Origin: JAITWN01 sp964388175
GTDB lineage: Bacteria > Pseudomonadota > Gammaproteobacteria > SZUA-140
Length of the DNA: 45,470 nucleotides
NCBI GenBank assembly: GCA_964388175.1
Contig: CAYLYS010000010.1
Location: 1 to 45,470 of the forward strand
Direction of reading: 5' to 3'
Part shown: piece after piece, positions 7,128 to 16,000 of the stretch
Layout: each line of letters starts with the position of its first letter
Position numbering within the stretch: position 1 is the stretch's first letter
The notes under the pieces: generated by a model
Told to the model about the DNA's origin: nothing
What the model saw: only the letters and a program-made list of their open reading frames with translations
Databases searched by the model: none
Made by a program: the position numbers and the translations under genes

Positions 7128-7799
7128 CTACCTGTTGCGTATCAGATTATCGTGATCGGCGACTTGTTGGCGTAGCGCATTCAGTTTTTCATTCAGCTCG
7201 TCATTTCCCGCTTTTGTGGCGATCTCGCCTTGAGATCCAGTCGGGCGGGGTTGTGACAGGGCCGCGCCAATCGATTTCGCTGCACTGCTCGTATCCGCGC
7301 CGGCAGTTAGGCTGGCCCCTTGTACGGCTACGCCAACCGGTAGCAGAGATCCGGGCAGCGGGTTGCCATCGTTATCGAGGCCGGTCAGGCAGCTGACGGT
7401 GATATCCCCGCGTGGCGGCGGCAAGGAAGGATCGAAGCTGACCACCTCGGGAAAGCAGGCCACCACACCATTGTTTCCTGCGACATCGCAAGCCATCAGC
7501 ACGCCAAAGTTCCGCGTTCCATTCGCGCTGTTACAAGAGCAGTTTGCACTCACCAGCAGGGTATCCGCCGGACAGGATGCCACGGCAATGGGAGTGTCTA
7601 ACTCGGATTGCGCTATGAACTGCAACGCGATGAGTGCTCCTATGGAACTGCGGGCCTTGTCATGTATAAAGGCCAGGTTTTCATTCATTTCGGCCGCGCG
7701 CGCCGGTTGACCGGCCTGGAACGTGTATGGCAGGGCGGAAGCCGCATGGGCGCTTGTGATGGTCATGAGTAAAGCGGTGATGATCAGAAGACGATGCAT
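7128..7799 (-). CDS. Secreted protein of unknown function
   Basis: A 223-residue protein with a clear signal peptide (MHRLLIITALLMTITSAHA). The mature part starts with ALPYTFQAGQPARAAEMNENLAFI, resembling the stalk region of phage tail-fibre or adhesin-type proteins. It has five cysteines, three of them in CPADTLLVSANCSC, and ends in a short helical region rich in Glu, Asn and Gln (DELNEKLNALRQQVADHDNLI) that could form a coiled coil. The start at 7799 is preferred for its signal peptide and a GGGGA upstream. The 52-residue lipoprotein gene at 7808 ends 8 bases before this start, so the two should be cotranscribed. No enzymatic motif is seen. It is likely a cell-surface or periplasmic protein. 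Confidence 0.75.
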   Translation of the reverse strand: MHRLLIITALLMTITSAHAASALPYTFQAGQPARAAEMNENLAFIHDKARSSIGALIALQFIAQSELDTPIAVASCPADTLLVSANCSCNSANGTRNFGVLMACDVAGNNGVVACFPEVVSFDPSLPPPRGDITVSCLTGLDNDGNPLPGSLLPVGVAVQGASLTAGADTSSAAKSIGAALSQPRPTGSQGEIATKAGNDELNEKLNALRQQVADHDNLIRNR

Positions 7800-7807
7800 G
7801 ATTTCCC

Positions 7808-7966
7808 CTATTCCCAATTGTGTTCGTTCCAGGCTCCGGTGTCCCAAACTAGGGAGCCAGTTGTCGTTTGTTCGGTTGATCCGCTGCCGCTACCCCCGCC
7901 TCCACATCCCGATAGCAGTAGCAGCAAGGCAAGGATCAGCATGGATCGCTGTTTATACCCGGTCAT
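7808..7966 (-). CDS. 52-residue lipoprotein, glycine-rich linker
   Basis: A very short gene. The protein has a positively charged start, a Leu-rich core, and a lipobox LSGC with the cysteine at residue 21. A GGGGSGSGS linker follows, then a tail with three tryptophans, LVWDTGAWNEHNWE. The ATG at 7966 is preceded by AAAAAAGGATAAGGG, a good ribosome-binding site. It ends 8 bases before the start of the secreted protein (7128-7799), so both are probably one transcript. The Trp-rich tail may be an interaction peptide displayed on the envelope. The function is not known. Confidence 0.7.
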   Translation of the reverse strand: MTGYKQRSMLILALLLLLSGCGGGGSGSGSTEQTTTGSLVWDTGAWNEHNWE

Positions 7967-8006
7967 CCCTTATCCTTTTTTAGTTGATGTTTTTTTTGCC
8001 GCATTG

Positions 8007-8028
8007 AATATGCGGGATTTTGCATATT
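8007..8028 (-). promoter_or_regulatory. Inverted repeat upstream of the small lipoprotein operon
   Basis: AATATGC (8007-8013), 8 bases, then GCATATT (8022-8028) form a perfect 7-bp inverted repeat 41 bases before the lipoprotein start. The minus strand here also reads TAATATGC, usable as a -10. It is a candidate operator; the regulator is unknown. Confidence 0.35.
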
Positions 8029-8147
8029 ACATGGGACGCACCGATATGGACACATCGTATGCCGACGGCAAACCGCTCCCACCTTCCGGGCTGATTACTC
8101 AGGCGTTCGATGCCTTCGTCCGGAAAAGCTGCCACTGCGTATGCGGC

Positions 8148-8153
8148 TATAAT
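8148..8153 (+). promoter_or_regulatory. Consensus -10 (TATAAT) placing transcript start at the ATG
   Basis: A perfect TATAAT ends 7 bases before the ATG at 8161 of the deacetylase-like gene. No good -35 is seen (AAAGCT at 17 bases). No Shine-Dalgarno sequence lies before the ATG. The expected transcript would start at, or within a base of, the start codon. Confidence 0.45.
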
Positions 8154-8160
8154 CGGCGCC

Positions 8161-9078
8161 ATGTCCGTCGCATTCATTTCCCACTCTGATTGCCTCCTGC
8201 ACGACATGGGGCCGCTGCATCCGGAACGCCCGGCGCGGCTGCGTGCGATCTCGGATCGGCTGATCGCCAGCGGGCTGGACGCCGCGCTGCAGCATTACGA
8301 TGCGCCGATGGCCGAGCGCGGACAGTTGTGCCGCGCTCACGATCCGGACTACATCGAGCGAATATTCGCTGCGGCCCCGCGCGAGGGTAGAGTCTTCCTC
8401 GATCCGGACACCAGCATGAATCCGCACAGCCTGAATGCCGCGCTGCGCGCCGCCGGTGCCGGTGTGCTCGCGGTCGATCTGGTCGTCAGTGGTGTTGTGC
8501 GTGCCGCATTCTGCAGCGTGCGACCACCCGGTCATCATGCCGAGCGCGGCCGTGCGATGGGTTTCTGCCTGTTCAACAACGTCGCGGTCGCCGCAGCCCA
8601 TGCGCTCGAGGCGCATGGGCTGGAACGCGTCGCGATCGTCGATTTCGATGTGCATCACGGCAACGGCACCGAGGACATCTTCGGGAACGATGACCGCGTG
8701 CTGTTCTGCTCGACGTTCCAGCATCCGTTCTATCCGCATTCCGGCGCCGACAACTCCGCCGCGCACGTCGTCAACGTCCCGCTGCGGGCGGGCAGCGGCG
8801 GCTCGGCATTCCGCGACGCCGTTGTCGAGCACTGGCTGCCGGCGCTCGATGCGCATCGGCCGCAACTGATCCTGGTGTCTGCCGGCTTCGATGCGCATGT
8901 GGACGACGAGCTTGCCGGTCTCGCGCTGGTCGAGGACGATTACGCGTGGATCACGCGGGAGATCCGGCGCATCGCGGCGACGCACTGCGGCGGCCGGATC
9001 GTTTCGATGCTCGAAGGCGGCTACGCGCTCGACGCGCTTGCCCGCTGCGTCGAGGTCCATATCAAGGCGCTGCTCTGA
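8161..9078 (+). CDS. Histone deacetylase-like amidohydrolase (AcuC/AphA superfamily)
   Basis: A 305-residue zinc amidohydrolase of the arginase/deacetylase fold. Bacterial members remove acetyl groups from proteins, polyamines or small molecules. The charge-relay histidines are in PPGHH (residues 123-126), the zinc ligands Asp163 and His165 are in DFDVHHGNG, a third Asp is in SAGFDAH, and the catalytic tyrosine is in the late LEGGYAL motif. HPERPARL near residue 20 is the usual N-terminal signature. All active-site residues are present. It stands alone between the lipoprotein operon and a PAAR-like fragment. The ATG at 8161 lies directly downstream of a TATAAT and has no visible ribosome-binding site. 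Confidence 0.92.
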   Translation: MSVAFISHSDCLLHDMGPLHPERPARLRAISDRLIASGLDAALQHYDAPMAERGQLCRAHDPDYIERIFAAAPREGRVFLDPDTSMNPHSLNAALRAAGAGVLAVDLVVSGVVRAAFCSVRPPGHHAERGRAMGFCLFNNVAVAAAHALEAHGLERVAIVDFDVHHGNGTEDIFGNDDRVLFCSTFQHPFYPHSGADNSAAHVVNVPLRAGSGGSAFRDAVVEHWLPALDAHRPQLILVSAGFDAHVDDELAGLALVEDDYAWITREIRRIAATHCGGRIVSMLEGGYALDALARCVEVHIKALL

Positions 9079-9297
9079 GTCTGAATCCGGGTTCGAACTC
9101 GTACACGCGGGCATCGAGTGGGAGATCGCTGCGCGCGATGCCGAACGGACCGGTGGCCGGCGGCGCTGAGCCGATCGTCCTCCTGCATGAGCGCGATGGT
9201 CGTGGCCAGGCTTGACCTCAGGTCAGCTCGGGCAGGCCTCGGACTGGTTCCGCATCCTGCCTGGCATGGCGCTCAAAAATCTCGAAGAGGTCCTCAC

Positions 9298-9564
9298 ACG
9301 GTATCGGTCCATGACAGCTGGGCGGCAGGCCATATTCTCAGTACCGCGGCCGACAACGCATTCACCGTGACGGCGAATACGGTGCGCATTCAGGCTGGCG
9401 TCAGCGCGGAGCTGTCCGCTGCGGGCGTTACGGCGATCAACGGCAGCCTGATCAATCCCAGCGGCGGTGGCCAGCCCGCCGCGCGGCAAGGTGACCTCGT
9501 CGCCGGTAACGGAGGTTCCGGCAGCATCGTGACGGGCAGCAATACGGTGCTGATCGGTAACTAG
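9298..9564 (+). pseudogene. PAAR- or baseplate-like C-terminal fragment
   Basis: The open frame ends with VRIQAGVSAELSAAGVTAIN, then GSLINPSGGGQPAARQGDLV, then a Gly/Ser/Thr-rich TGSNTVLIGN. Beta-helix repeats followed by PAARQGD and a glycine-rich TVLIG end are typical of phage baseplate/spike or PAAR-like proteins. No start codon with a ribosome-binding site precedes the recognisable part, and a neighbouring frame (SDWFRILPGMALKNLEEV at about 9230-9290) also looks once-coding, which suggests a frameshifted remnant. Nothing else is seen between 9079 and 9813 apart from a hairpin and the next gene's terminator. Confidence 0.35.
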
Positions 9565-9576
9565 GGCGGAGCGTGT

Positions 9577-9593
9577 TCATGCGCGGCGCATGA
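9577..9593. repeat. Perfect short palindrome (hairpin)
   Basis: TCATGCGC (9577-9584), one base, GCGCATGA (9586-9593). It lies 12 bases after the stop of the PAAR-like frame and has no T-run. It may be a remnant terminator or a protein-binding site. Confidence 0.35.
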
Positions 9594-9696
9594 TCTGCCG
9601 CGGGCGCTGAAGATCAGGGAAGCAGCGCGTCCGCGGCGCACATCGTGCTTCCGCTGATGGTTGCAGCAATCGCCGGTGCTGCCGGACTTGCGTGGG

Positions 9697-9733
9697 AAAA
9701 AAGAAGGGGCTCACCCGGTGAAGGTGGCCCCTT
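9697..9733 (-). terminator. Rho-independent terminator for the TonB-dependent receptor gene
   Basis: On the minus strand AAGGGGC and GCCCCTT (9704-9710 and 9727-9733), with extra inner pairing, are followed by CTTTTTT. It lies 80 bases after the receptor stop codon. Confidence 0.8.
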
Positions 9734-9813
9734 TGCTGCACTGCCTCAGGTGCCGGTCGAGAGCGATCGCGGTGACCGTGCCTGATGATGCCGGTGCGTG
9801 CGGGCAGATATCA

Positions 9814-11880
9814 TCAGTACTCGAAACGTACCCATCCGTAGAAGCTGCGCGGCTGGGCAGGCATGATGCCGACGTCATAATCCCAGGCCCAGCTGAAGTA
9901 TTCCTTGTCGAACAGATTGCGCACATCGACACCGGTGGTGACGGTCGGAGAGACGCGATAGCCGAGCGCAAGGTGCGCGACTTCGTGTCCGCCGAGCTCA
10001 CCCTGTGCCCGCTGGGCGATGGTCGCTTCCGGGTAGTAGTCGTCGACGAAGTCCATCCACAGATTCATCGTTACACCGGAGGGGTGGTCGACGTCGATGC
10101 CGATTTTCGCCGTGTATTCCGGCACCAGAGCAAGCTTGTGGCCTGCTCTTTCCGCCAGGGCCGGTGCCGGATTGACGTAGGTCGCATCGACGTTGGAGTA
10201 GGAGGCCCAGATGCTGACCCATTCGTGCACATCCGCGGTCAGGGCGACGTCGAAGCCCTTGCGATCGGTTGCGCCCGCATTGATGTTGCTTCCGTCGACG
10301 TGGATGATTTCGTTGCCGGACTCGAGTTCCCAGTACGCCAGGCGGATGCGCACGGCATCGATCGGCGAGGCGGTGACACCGATTTCCCAGCCGTCATTCT
10401 TGCCTTCGCCGAGCGCCGGTATCAGATTGCCCGCCGCGCCCTGACCGAACAGATCCGGGTTGGCCGGCAGCCTGAAGGTTCTGCCCCAGTTGGCGTAGAC
10501 GCTGTAGTCCTGATGCGGCGTGATGACGATGCCCGCCTTGGGCTGAACGATGTTCTTCATGCCGCGCATCGAGGTCGTCTGTCCCGCCAACTCGTTGGTG
10601 AAGTCGCCGCTGAAGCTGTCGGTGCGCAGACCGGCGATCAGGCGCAGCCACTGGTTGACCTCGCCGTCCGCCTGGGCGTAGAGACCCCAGCCATCCCAGT
10701 CATAGCGCCAGTCGCGGACCATGGCCTGCCGCACGCGATTGTTGGTCGTGTAGCGCTGATCGATGTTGTCGAACGTGGTGTAGTCGAAGCCGAAGTCGAA
10801 GCGCACATTGTTGAAGCCGGGAATGGCGTCGTTGAAATGGCTCAGCGTGGCGATGATGCCCATGTTGCTGTCGTCGTTGATGCGTTCCTGCTGGCTGCCG
10901 GCGAGACTGAAGCGTGCCCATCTGCTTCTGTCCAGCGATTGCCTGAAAGCCTTGAGGGAAAGGTCGACGCTGCTGGTGAGCGCGTAATCGGCATGCAGCG
11001 AAACGTGATCGTTGTCCTGCACGCCGCCGTCCGAAGCCGAGAATTCCGGGGAGAAGGAGGGGTCGGCTCTCGCTTCGTCGATCGAGGTATAGCCGCCGGC
11101 GTTGGCGTCCATGCTGAACGTGCGGGCGATGGCGCCGACCGTCAGCCGCTTGTCGTCGCTGGTGTAGAACCATTTGCCGGAAACCGCGCCCTTGAGCAGT
11201 TCGGAGTTTTTCCGGTAACCGTCCGTCTTGCGCAGGCCGATGAAATAGTCCTGCGTGAAGTTTTCACTCTTGTGCCCGGTGAACATCTGCGCATCGACGG
11301 TGTTGTATTCGCCGGCGAGCAGGCGTACCTGGGTCATGTCCCAGCCCCTTTTCGTCGTCAGACCCAGGGTGCCCGCCACGTTGCCGACACCGAAGCGCGG
11401 ATCGACCGTGCCCTTGACCAGTTCCATGCGCTCGATCTCGAGGGCGAAGAAGGGCTGGAAATCGGCGGCGCCGCGCGGGTCGAAGTGATGAGGGATGCCG
11501 TCGACGGCGAGCGTCACCGGCGGCGGGTTGTTGGTGTCGAATCCGCGAATGGCAAAGGTGCCGGGCACGACGCCGTTGTTGTGATCGCCGAAGTAGACGC
11601 CCGGCACTTTCTTGATCAGGCCGACGGCGAAGTCGACGTTTTCGGTCTCGATCTTGTCACCGCCGATGACATCGACGGTTGCGGCCAGGTCCACTGCGGC
11701 GATGCCCGCCGATTCCGCTGTCGCTATCGTCCTGATCGTGCCGAGTTCTATCGCGGTGCTGGAGCGTTCCGTCCTCGATGCCGAGGCGTCGGCATCCTGC
11801 GCCATGGCGGTCTGCACGGCGGGGGCGGCAGACATGAGGCAGGCCAACATCAGCGTGATGTTTTTCCGGGTGCTGTTCAT
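9814..11880 (-). CDS. TonB-dependent outer-membrane receptor
   Basis: A 688-residue outer-membrane transporter that imports iron-siderophore or similar ligands using the TonB-ExbBD system. The signal peptide ends near QTAMAQ. The plug domain includes the family pattern VDVIGGDKIET, KKVPGVYFGD, FAIRGFDTNNPP, VDGIPHHF and ERMELVKGTVDPRFGVGNVAGTL. The 22-stranded barrel follows, with NLFDKEYF and the C-terminal aromatic end (YGWVRFEY). Length is normal. It is transcribed alone, from a promoter holding two overlapping palindromes 110 bases upstream rather than a recognisable Fur box, and ends at a strong terminator. The histidines near IPHHFDPRG could face the ligand. The substrate cannot be deduced. 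Confidence 0.92.
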   Translation of the reverse strand: MNSTRKNITLMLACLMSAAPAVQTAMAQDADASASRTERSSTAIELGTIRTIATAESAGIAAVDLAATVDVIGGDKIETENVDFAVGLIKKVPGVYFGDHNNGVVPGTFAIRGFDTNNPPPVTLAVDGIPHHFDPRGAADFQPFFALEIERMELVKGTVDPRFGVGNVAGTLGLTTKRGWDMTQVRLLAGEYNTVDAQMFTGHKSENFTQDYFIGLRKTDGYRKNSELLKGAVSGKWFYTSDDKRLTVGAIARTFSMDANAGGYTSIDEARADPSFSPEFSASDGGVQDNDHVSLHADYALTSSVDLSLKAFRQSLDRSRWARFSLAGSQQERINDDSNMGIIATLSHFNDAIPGFNNVRFDFGFDYTTFDNIDQRYTTNNRVRQAMVRDWRYDWDGWGLYAQADGEVNQWLRLIAGLRTDSFSGDFTNELAGQTTSMRGMKNIVQPKAGIVITPHQDYSVYANWGRTFRLPANPDLFGQGAAGNLIPALGEGKNDGWEIGVTASPIDAVRIRLAYWELESGNEIIHVDGSNINAGATDRKGFDVALTADVHEWVSIWASYSNVDATYVNPAPALAERAGHKLALVPEYTAKIGIDVDHPSGVTMNLWMDFVDDYYPEATIAQRAQGELGGHEVAHLALGYRVSPTVTTGVDVRNLFDKEYFSWAWDYDVGIMPAQPRSFYGWVRFEY

Positions 11881-12374
11881 GTGTGATGTTACCTTTAGAT
11901 TGTTGCGGTTGAAGCGCAGCTTGCCTGCGTGAGCGCGATGGTTCGCGTCTTTTGTGTCACATTTTGTGCCATTCGTACTACCATGGAATCACATATTAAT
12001 ATGTATTAATACGTAATATCGGTCAAGATGTACTGTTTCTGAATAAAACCGGCAGCGGGCAGATCGGCAATCAGGATAAGGCGCTCATTTGTCGGCCTTC
12101 TTTCCTGCTGCATGAATTGAAAAATCCCCCAGGGCGCTTGGTCCTCGAATGCCGCCTTCTTGTCCCGTCGATCTCGTATGACCAGCGGTTTTGCCGAGTT
12201 CTTCGCGCGCCATGCTGACGATCTGCGCGCTTTTCCGCGCAAGCGGCTCGGTTCTGATGCGGGCGCTTCGCATTTTCCGGCGCCCATGAGGCGACGGGGG
12301 CTGTCTTTATGGATACGGGGAAATGCAGCGCCGGGGAACGTCTGCGGAATGCGGTAACCGACCGCGGTAACGCT
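11881..12374. other. Intergenic region between receptor gene and heme-protein operon end
   Basis: This 494-base stretch contains the receptor promoter (11991-12026). On the minus strand a 62-codon frame (12085-12273, ending with ALGDFSIHAAGKKADK) has no convincing ribosome-binding site or family, so it is not called as a gene. A direct repeat GCGGTAAC (about 12354 and 12364) lies just beyond the heme-protein stop. No terminator with a T-run was found. Confidence 0.4.
11991..12026 (-). promoter_or_regulatory. Palindrome-rich promoter of the TonB-dependent receptor
   Basis: On the minus strand TTGACC (-35, 12021-12026) is followed after 17-19 bases by CATATT or TATTAA as -10. Two perfect palindromes overlap here: ACATATTAATATGT (11991-12004) and GTATTAATAC (12003-12012). 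A dimeric repressor or activator probably binds within the spacer and -10. The sequence does not match the usual Fur box. Confidence 0.5.
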
Positions 12375-13019
12375 TCAGGGGCGAAGGGATGAAAAATGCA
12401 TCCCCCGTCCCTGGTCCGGAGGTTCGGACTGGTCTTGCGGCACCTCCACCCACAGCGCCCCGCGCAGGTCGCCGACTTCGAAGCCGGTGGCGCCGTCGGC
12501 GGGATAGTGCCGGGCGATAGTGGCCCGGACTTCGGGCGCGATGTGCGTGCCGTGGCAGGTGGTGCAGACGGGTTCGGTGGCGATGCCGCGGATCATGCGC
12601 AGGGCGACGCCCGCGGGAAGGTCGTCGCGATAGACGCGGACCTGGGCCGCCGCTGGCGCGCCGTCGTTTACCGCCTGCTGGAAAGCCTGCAGTGCGTCGA
12701 GTTGCCAATCCTGCGCCGCTTGGTCCGGATTGCGATGGCGTCCGGGCAGCGCCACGCGGCCGAGGCGTACGCCGTGCTTGCGCATGACGGTTGCAGCGAT
12801 CGCCGGCGCTTCCGCATGGCAGACTTCCGCGGCGGCGACAGGGCCGCCTTCCTGCATGGCTGCCTGCAGCCTGTCGCGCAGGCTTCCGCTGAAAGCCTGC
12901 GCGGCGGCTTGCGCGCGCTCCAGTGCATCCGCCGCCGCGGCGGATGGCAGCGTCTGGGTCGTGGCCAGCGCGATGGCGGCGAACCAGATGGTGCGCAATG
13001 TCTTTCGTGCGCGGATCAT
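12375..13019 (-). CDS. Periplasmic c-type heme protein with Tll0287-like/DUF3365 domain
   Basis: A 214-residue exported protein (signal peptide ending near LPSAAAA) with one heme-attachment motif CTTCH close to the C-terminus. The upstream region has the AAEVCHAEAPAIAATV and LGRVALPGRHRNPDQA patterns of the Tll0287-like (DUF3365) heme-binding domain, a PAS-like fold thought to sense redox state or small ligands. It is the last gene of the five-gene operon at 12375-18005 and overlaps the RND pump gene by the four bases ATGA, with GGAG upstream, so translation is coupled. A heme redox protein in an efflux operon is unusual. It could detoxify or sense the compound controlled by the operon's regulator. 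Confidence 0.82.
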   Translation of the reverse strand: MIRARKTLRTIWFAAIALATTQTLPSAAAADALERAQAAAQAFSGSLRDRLQAAMQEGGPVAAAEVCHAEAPAIAATVMRKHGVRLGRVALPGRHRNPDQAAQDWQLDALQAFQQAVNDGAPAAAQVRVYRDDLPAGVALRMIRGIATEPVCTTCHGTHIAPEVRATIARHYPADGATGFEVGDLRGALWVEVPQDQSEPPDQGRGMHFSSLRP

Positions 13020-16000
13020 GATCTCGTCTCCGTTCGATGTCGTACGAAACTGTAATAGAGCAGCGGTATCACCAGCAGCGTCAGCAGGGTGGAGACCAGG
13101 GTGCCGAATATCAGCACGATGGCAAGGCCATTGAAGATCGGGTCGTCGAGGATGAAGAACGCGCCCGCCATCGCCGCCAGTGCGGTGAGCGCGATCGGCC
13201 GCGCACGCACCGCGCTGGCGGCGATCACCGCGCGTTCGGCGCTCTCGCCCCGCGCCATCAGGTGATCGATGTAGTCCACCAGCAGGATGGAATTGCGCAC
13301 GATGATGCCGGCGAGCGCGATCATGCCGATCATCGACGGCGCGGTGAACGGCTGGCCGAGCAGGGCGTGCCCCGGCATGATGCCGATGAGGGTGAGCGGG
13401 ATCGGTACCATGATGACCAGCGGCACGACGTAGGAGCGGAACTGCGCCACCACCAGCAGATAGATCAGGATCAGGCCGACGGCGTAGGCGGCGCCCATGT
13501 CGCGGAAGGTCTCGTAGGTGATCTGCCATTCGCCGTCCCACTTCAGGCTCCATTCATAGGGATTCGCCGGCTGGGTGATGAAGTACTGGTGGATCGGCGC
13601 GCCATCGATCAGCAGATCGCGCAGCGCGCCGGCGATGGCGGCCATGCCGTAGAGCGGGCTGTCGGTGCGGCCGGCGACATCGCCAGTGACATAGACCACC
13701 GGCAGAAGATCCTTGCGGTGGATGGTCTGTTCACGCTCGCCGCGGCGGATTTCGACGAGCTCGGACAGCGCTACCAGCGCGCCGGAGTCGGCGCGTACGC
13801 GCAGTGCACCGATCGCGTCGGGGTCGGCCTTGGCGCCGGCCGGCAATGCGACGCGCACCGGCAGCGGAGCGCGAGCGTGCTCATCGTGCAGGTATGACAT
13901 GTTTTCGCCGTCCAGCGCGGTGGCGATCGCCGCCGCGATCGATTCCTGCGCCACGCCGAGGCGTGCGGCGCGGGCACGGTCTGTCACCACTGTCCATTTC
14001 TCCTGCGCTGCCTCGATAGTGTCGTCCACGTCGACGACATCGGGCGTGTGTGCGAAAACCTGCCGCACCTGATGGGCCACTGCCAGTTGTCTCGCAGAGT
14101 CGAGGCCGTAAATCTCGGCGACCAGCGGCGCCAGCACCGGCGGGCCGGGCGGTACCTCGACGATTTTCACCGTCGCGCCGAGCGTACGGCCGATGTCCGC
14201 CAGCGGGCCGCGTGCCGCGAGCGCGATCTCGTGCGATTGGCGCTGACGCCGATCCCTGTCCGTCAGATTCACCTGGATGTCGCCCTGGTGCGGGGCGCGG
14301 CGCAGGTAATACTGGCGCACCAGTCCGTTGAAATTGATCGGCGCCGAGGCGCCGGCGTAGATCTGATAGTCGGTGACCTCGGGTACGGTTGCGAGATGAT
14401 CCGCGAGCGCCTGCAGGACGCGGTGCGTTTCCTCCAGCGGCGTGCCTTCGGGCAGGTCGACCACGACCTGGAATTCGCTCTTGTTGTCGAAGGGCAGCAT
14501 CTTCATCACCACGGCCTGCATGGCGACCAGTGCGAGCGACAGCGCGATCAGCGCCAGCAGGCCCGCGAACAGCAGCCAGCGCTTGCGGCGTCCCGTTTCC
14601 CGCCGCAGGAAAGGTGTCATCGCCTGTTCGAAGAAGCGGTGCAGGCGGCCGCTTTGCCGTGCATCGCCGCTGTCGTGGCGATCGCTCCGTGCATGCGCCG
14701 CCTGCAGGAGCAGGCGGCGATAGAGCCAGGGCGTGAAGACGAAGGCGACCGCGAGCGAGATCAGCATGCCGGTCGCGGCGTTGATCGGTATGGGGCGCAT
14801 GTAGGGCCCCATCAGCCCGCTGACGAAGGCCATCGGCAGCAGCGCCGCGATGACCGTGAACGTGGCCAGAATCGTCGGTCCGCCGACCTCATCGACGGCG
14901 ACCGGGATCGCCTCGCTCAATGTCCTGTCGCCGAGACGCATGTGACGGTGGATGTTTTCCGTCACGACGATGGCGTCATCCACCAGGATGCCGATGGAGA
15001 AGATCAGCGCGAACAGCGACACGCGGTTGAGCGTGAAGCCCCAGGCCCAGGAGGCGAACAGCGTGAGCGCGAGTGTGACGATGACCGCCGTGCCCACGAC
15101 CAGCGCTTCGCGCCCGCCGAGCGCGAACAGCACCAGCACTACCACCGACAGGGTGGCGAAGAGCAGCTTGGTGATCAGCGTCTGCGCCTTGTCGCGCGCG
15201 GTCTCGCCGTAGTCGCGCGTCAGCGTGACATGGACGCCATCGGGGAGGAGGATGCCGCGCATCTGCTCGAAGCGCTCGACGACAGCGGCGGCGACGGTCA
15301 CTGCGTTCGCGCCCGCTTGCTTGGCGACGGTCATGGTGACAGCGGGGTGGCGCGCCGTGCCGTGGAAAGCCGCGCTTGCCGCGCCGGCTCCGTGCGTGAC
15401 GTAGTGTGCCGGTTCGCCCGTGTCCACGGCCACCTTGGCCACATCGCGCAGGAACACCGGCGCGCCATCGTGCATGCCGACGACCAGGTCCGCGATCTCC
15501 TCGGGCGTGGCCAGGAAGGCGCCGGCCTGCACCAGGACTTCGCGGCTTTCACTGACGAAGCCGCCGGCGTCGCGCGCGACATTGGCTCCCGCGAGTGCGC
15601 GGCGCAGATCATCGAGCGCGAGACCGTGGGAGGCGAGCCGCTGCGGATCGAGGCTGACGCCGACGATGCGTTCCGCGCCGCCCAGGATCTCGACCCGGCG
15701 CGTGCCGGGTACGCGCTGGAGTTCGGCCGCCGCGGTGTGTGCGATGCGCAGCAATTCGGGTGCGGCGATGTGCGGATCCTCGCTCCACAGCGTCGCCGCG
15801 ACGATGGGGACATCGTCTATGCCGATCGGTTTGATCAGCGGTGCGCCCACGCCGATGCCGGGTGGCAGCCAGTCCCGATGGGCATGGAAGGCGTCGTGGA
15901 TGCGCACGATCGCCTGCGTGCGCGGCTCTCCGACCTCGAAGCGCACGGTGATCGTCGCCAGGCCGGGCGTGGACGACGAGTAGACGTGTTCGACGCCCTG

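Noticed and set aside
9661..11886. 741-codon open frame on the plus strand
   Set aside because: It lies fully opposite the TonB-dependent receptor gene. GC-rich codon bias keeps the opposite frame open, and the translation (Val/Asp/Arg-rich) has no family features.
12085..12273. 62-codon minus-strand frame that could be a small gene
   Set aside because: No good ribosome-binding site, no recognisable family, and an alternative overlapping frame is equally open.
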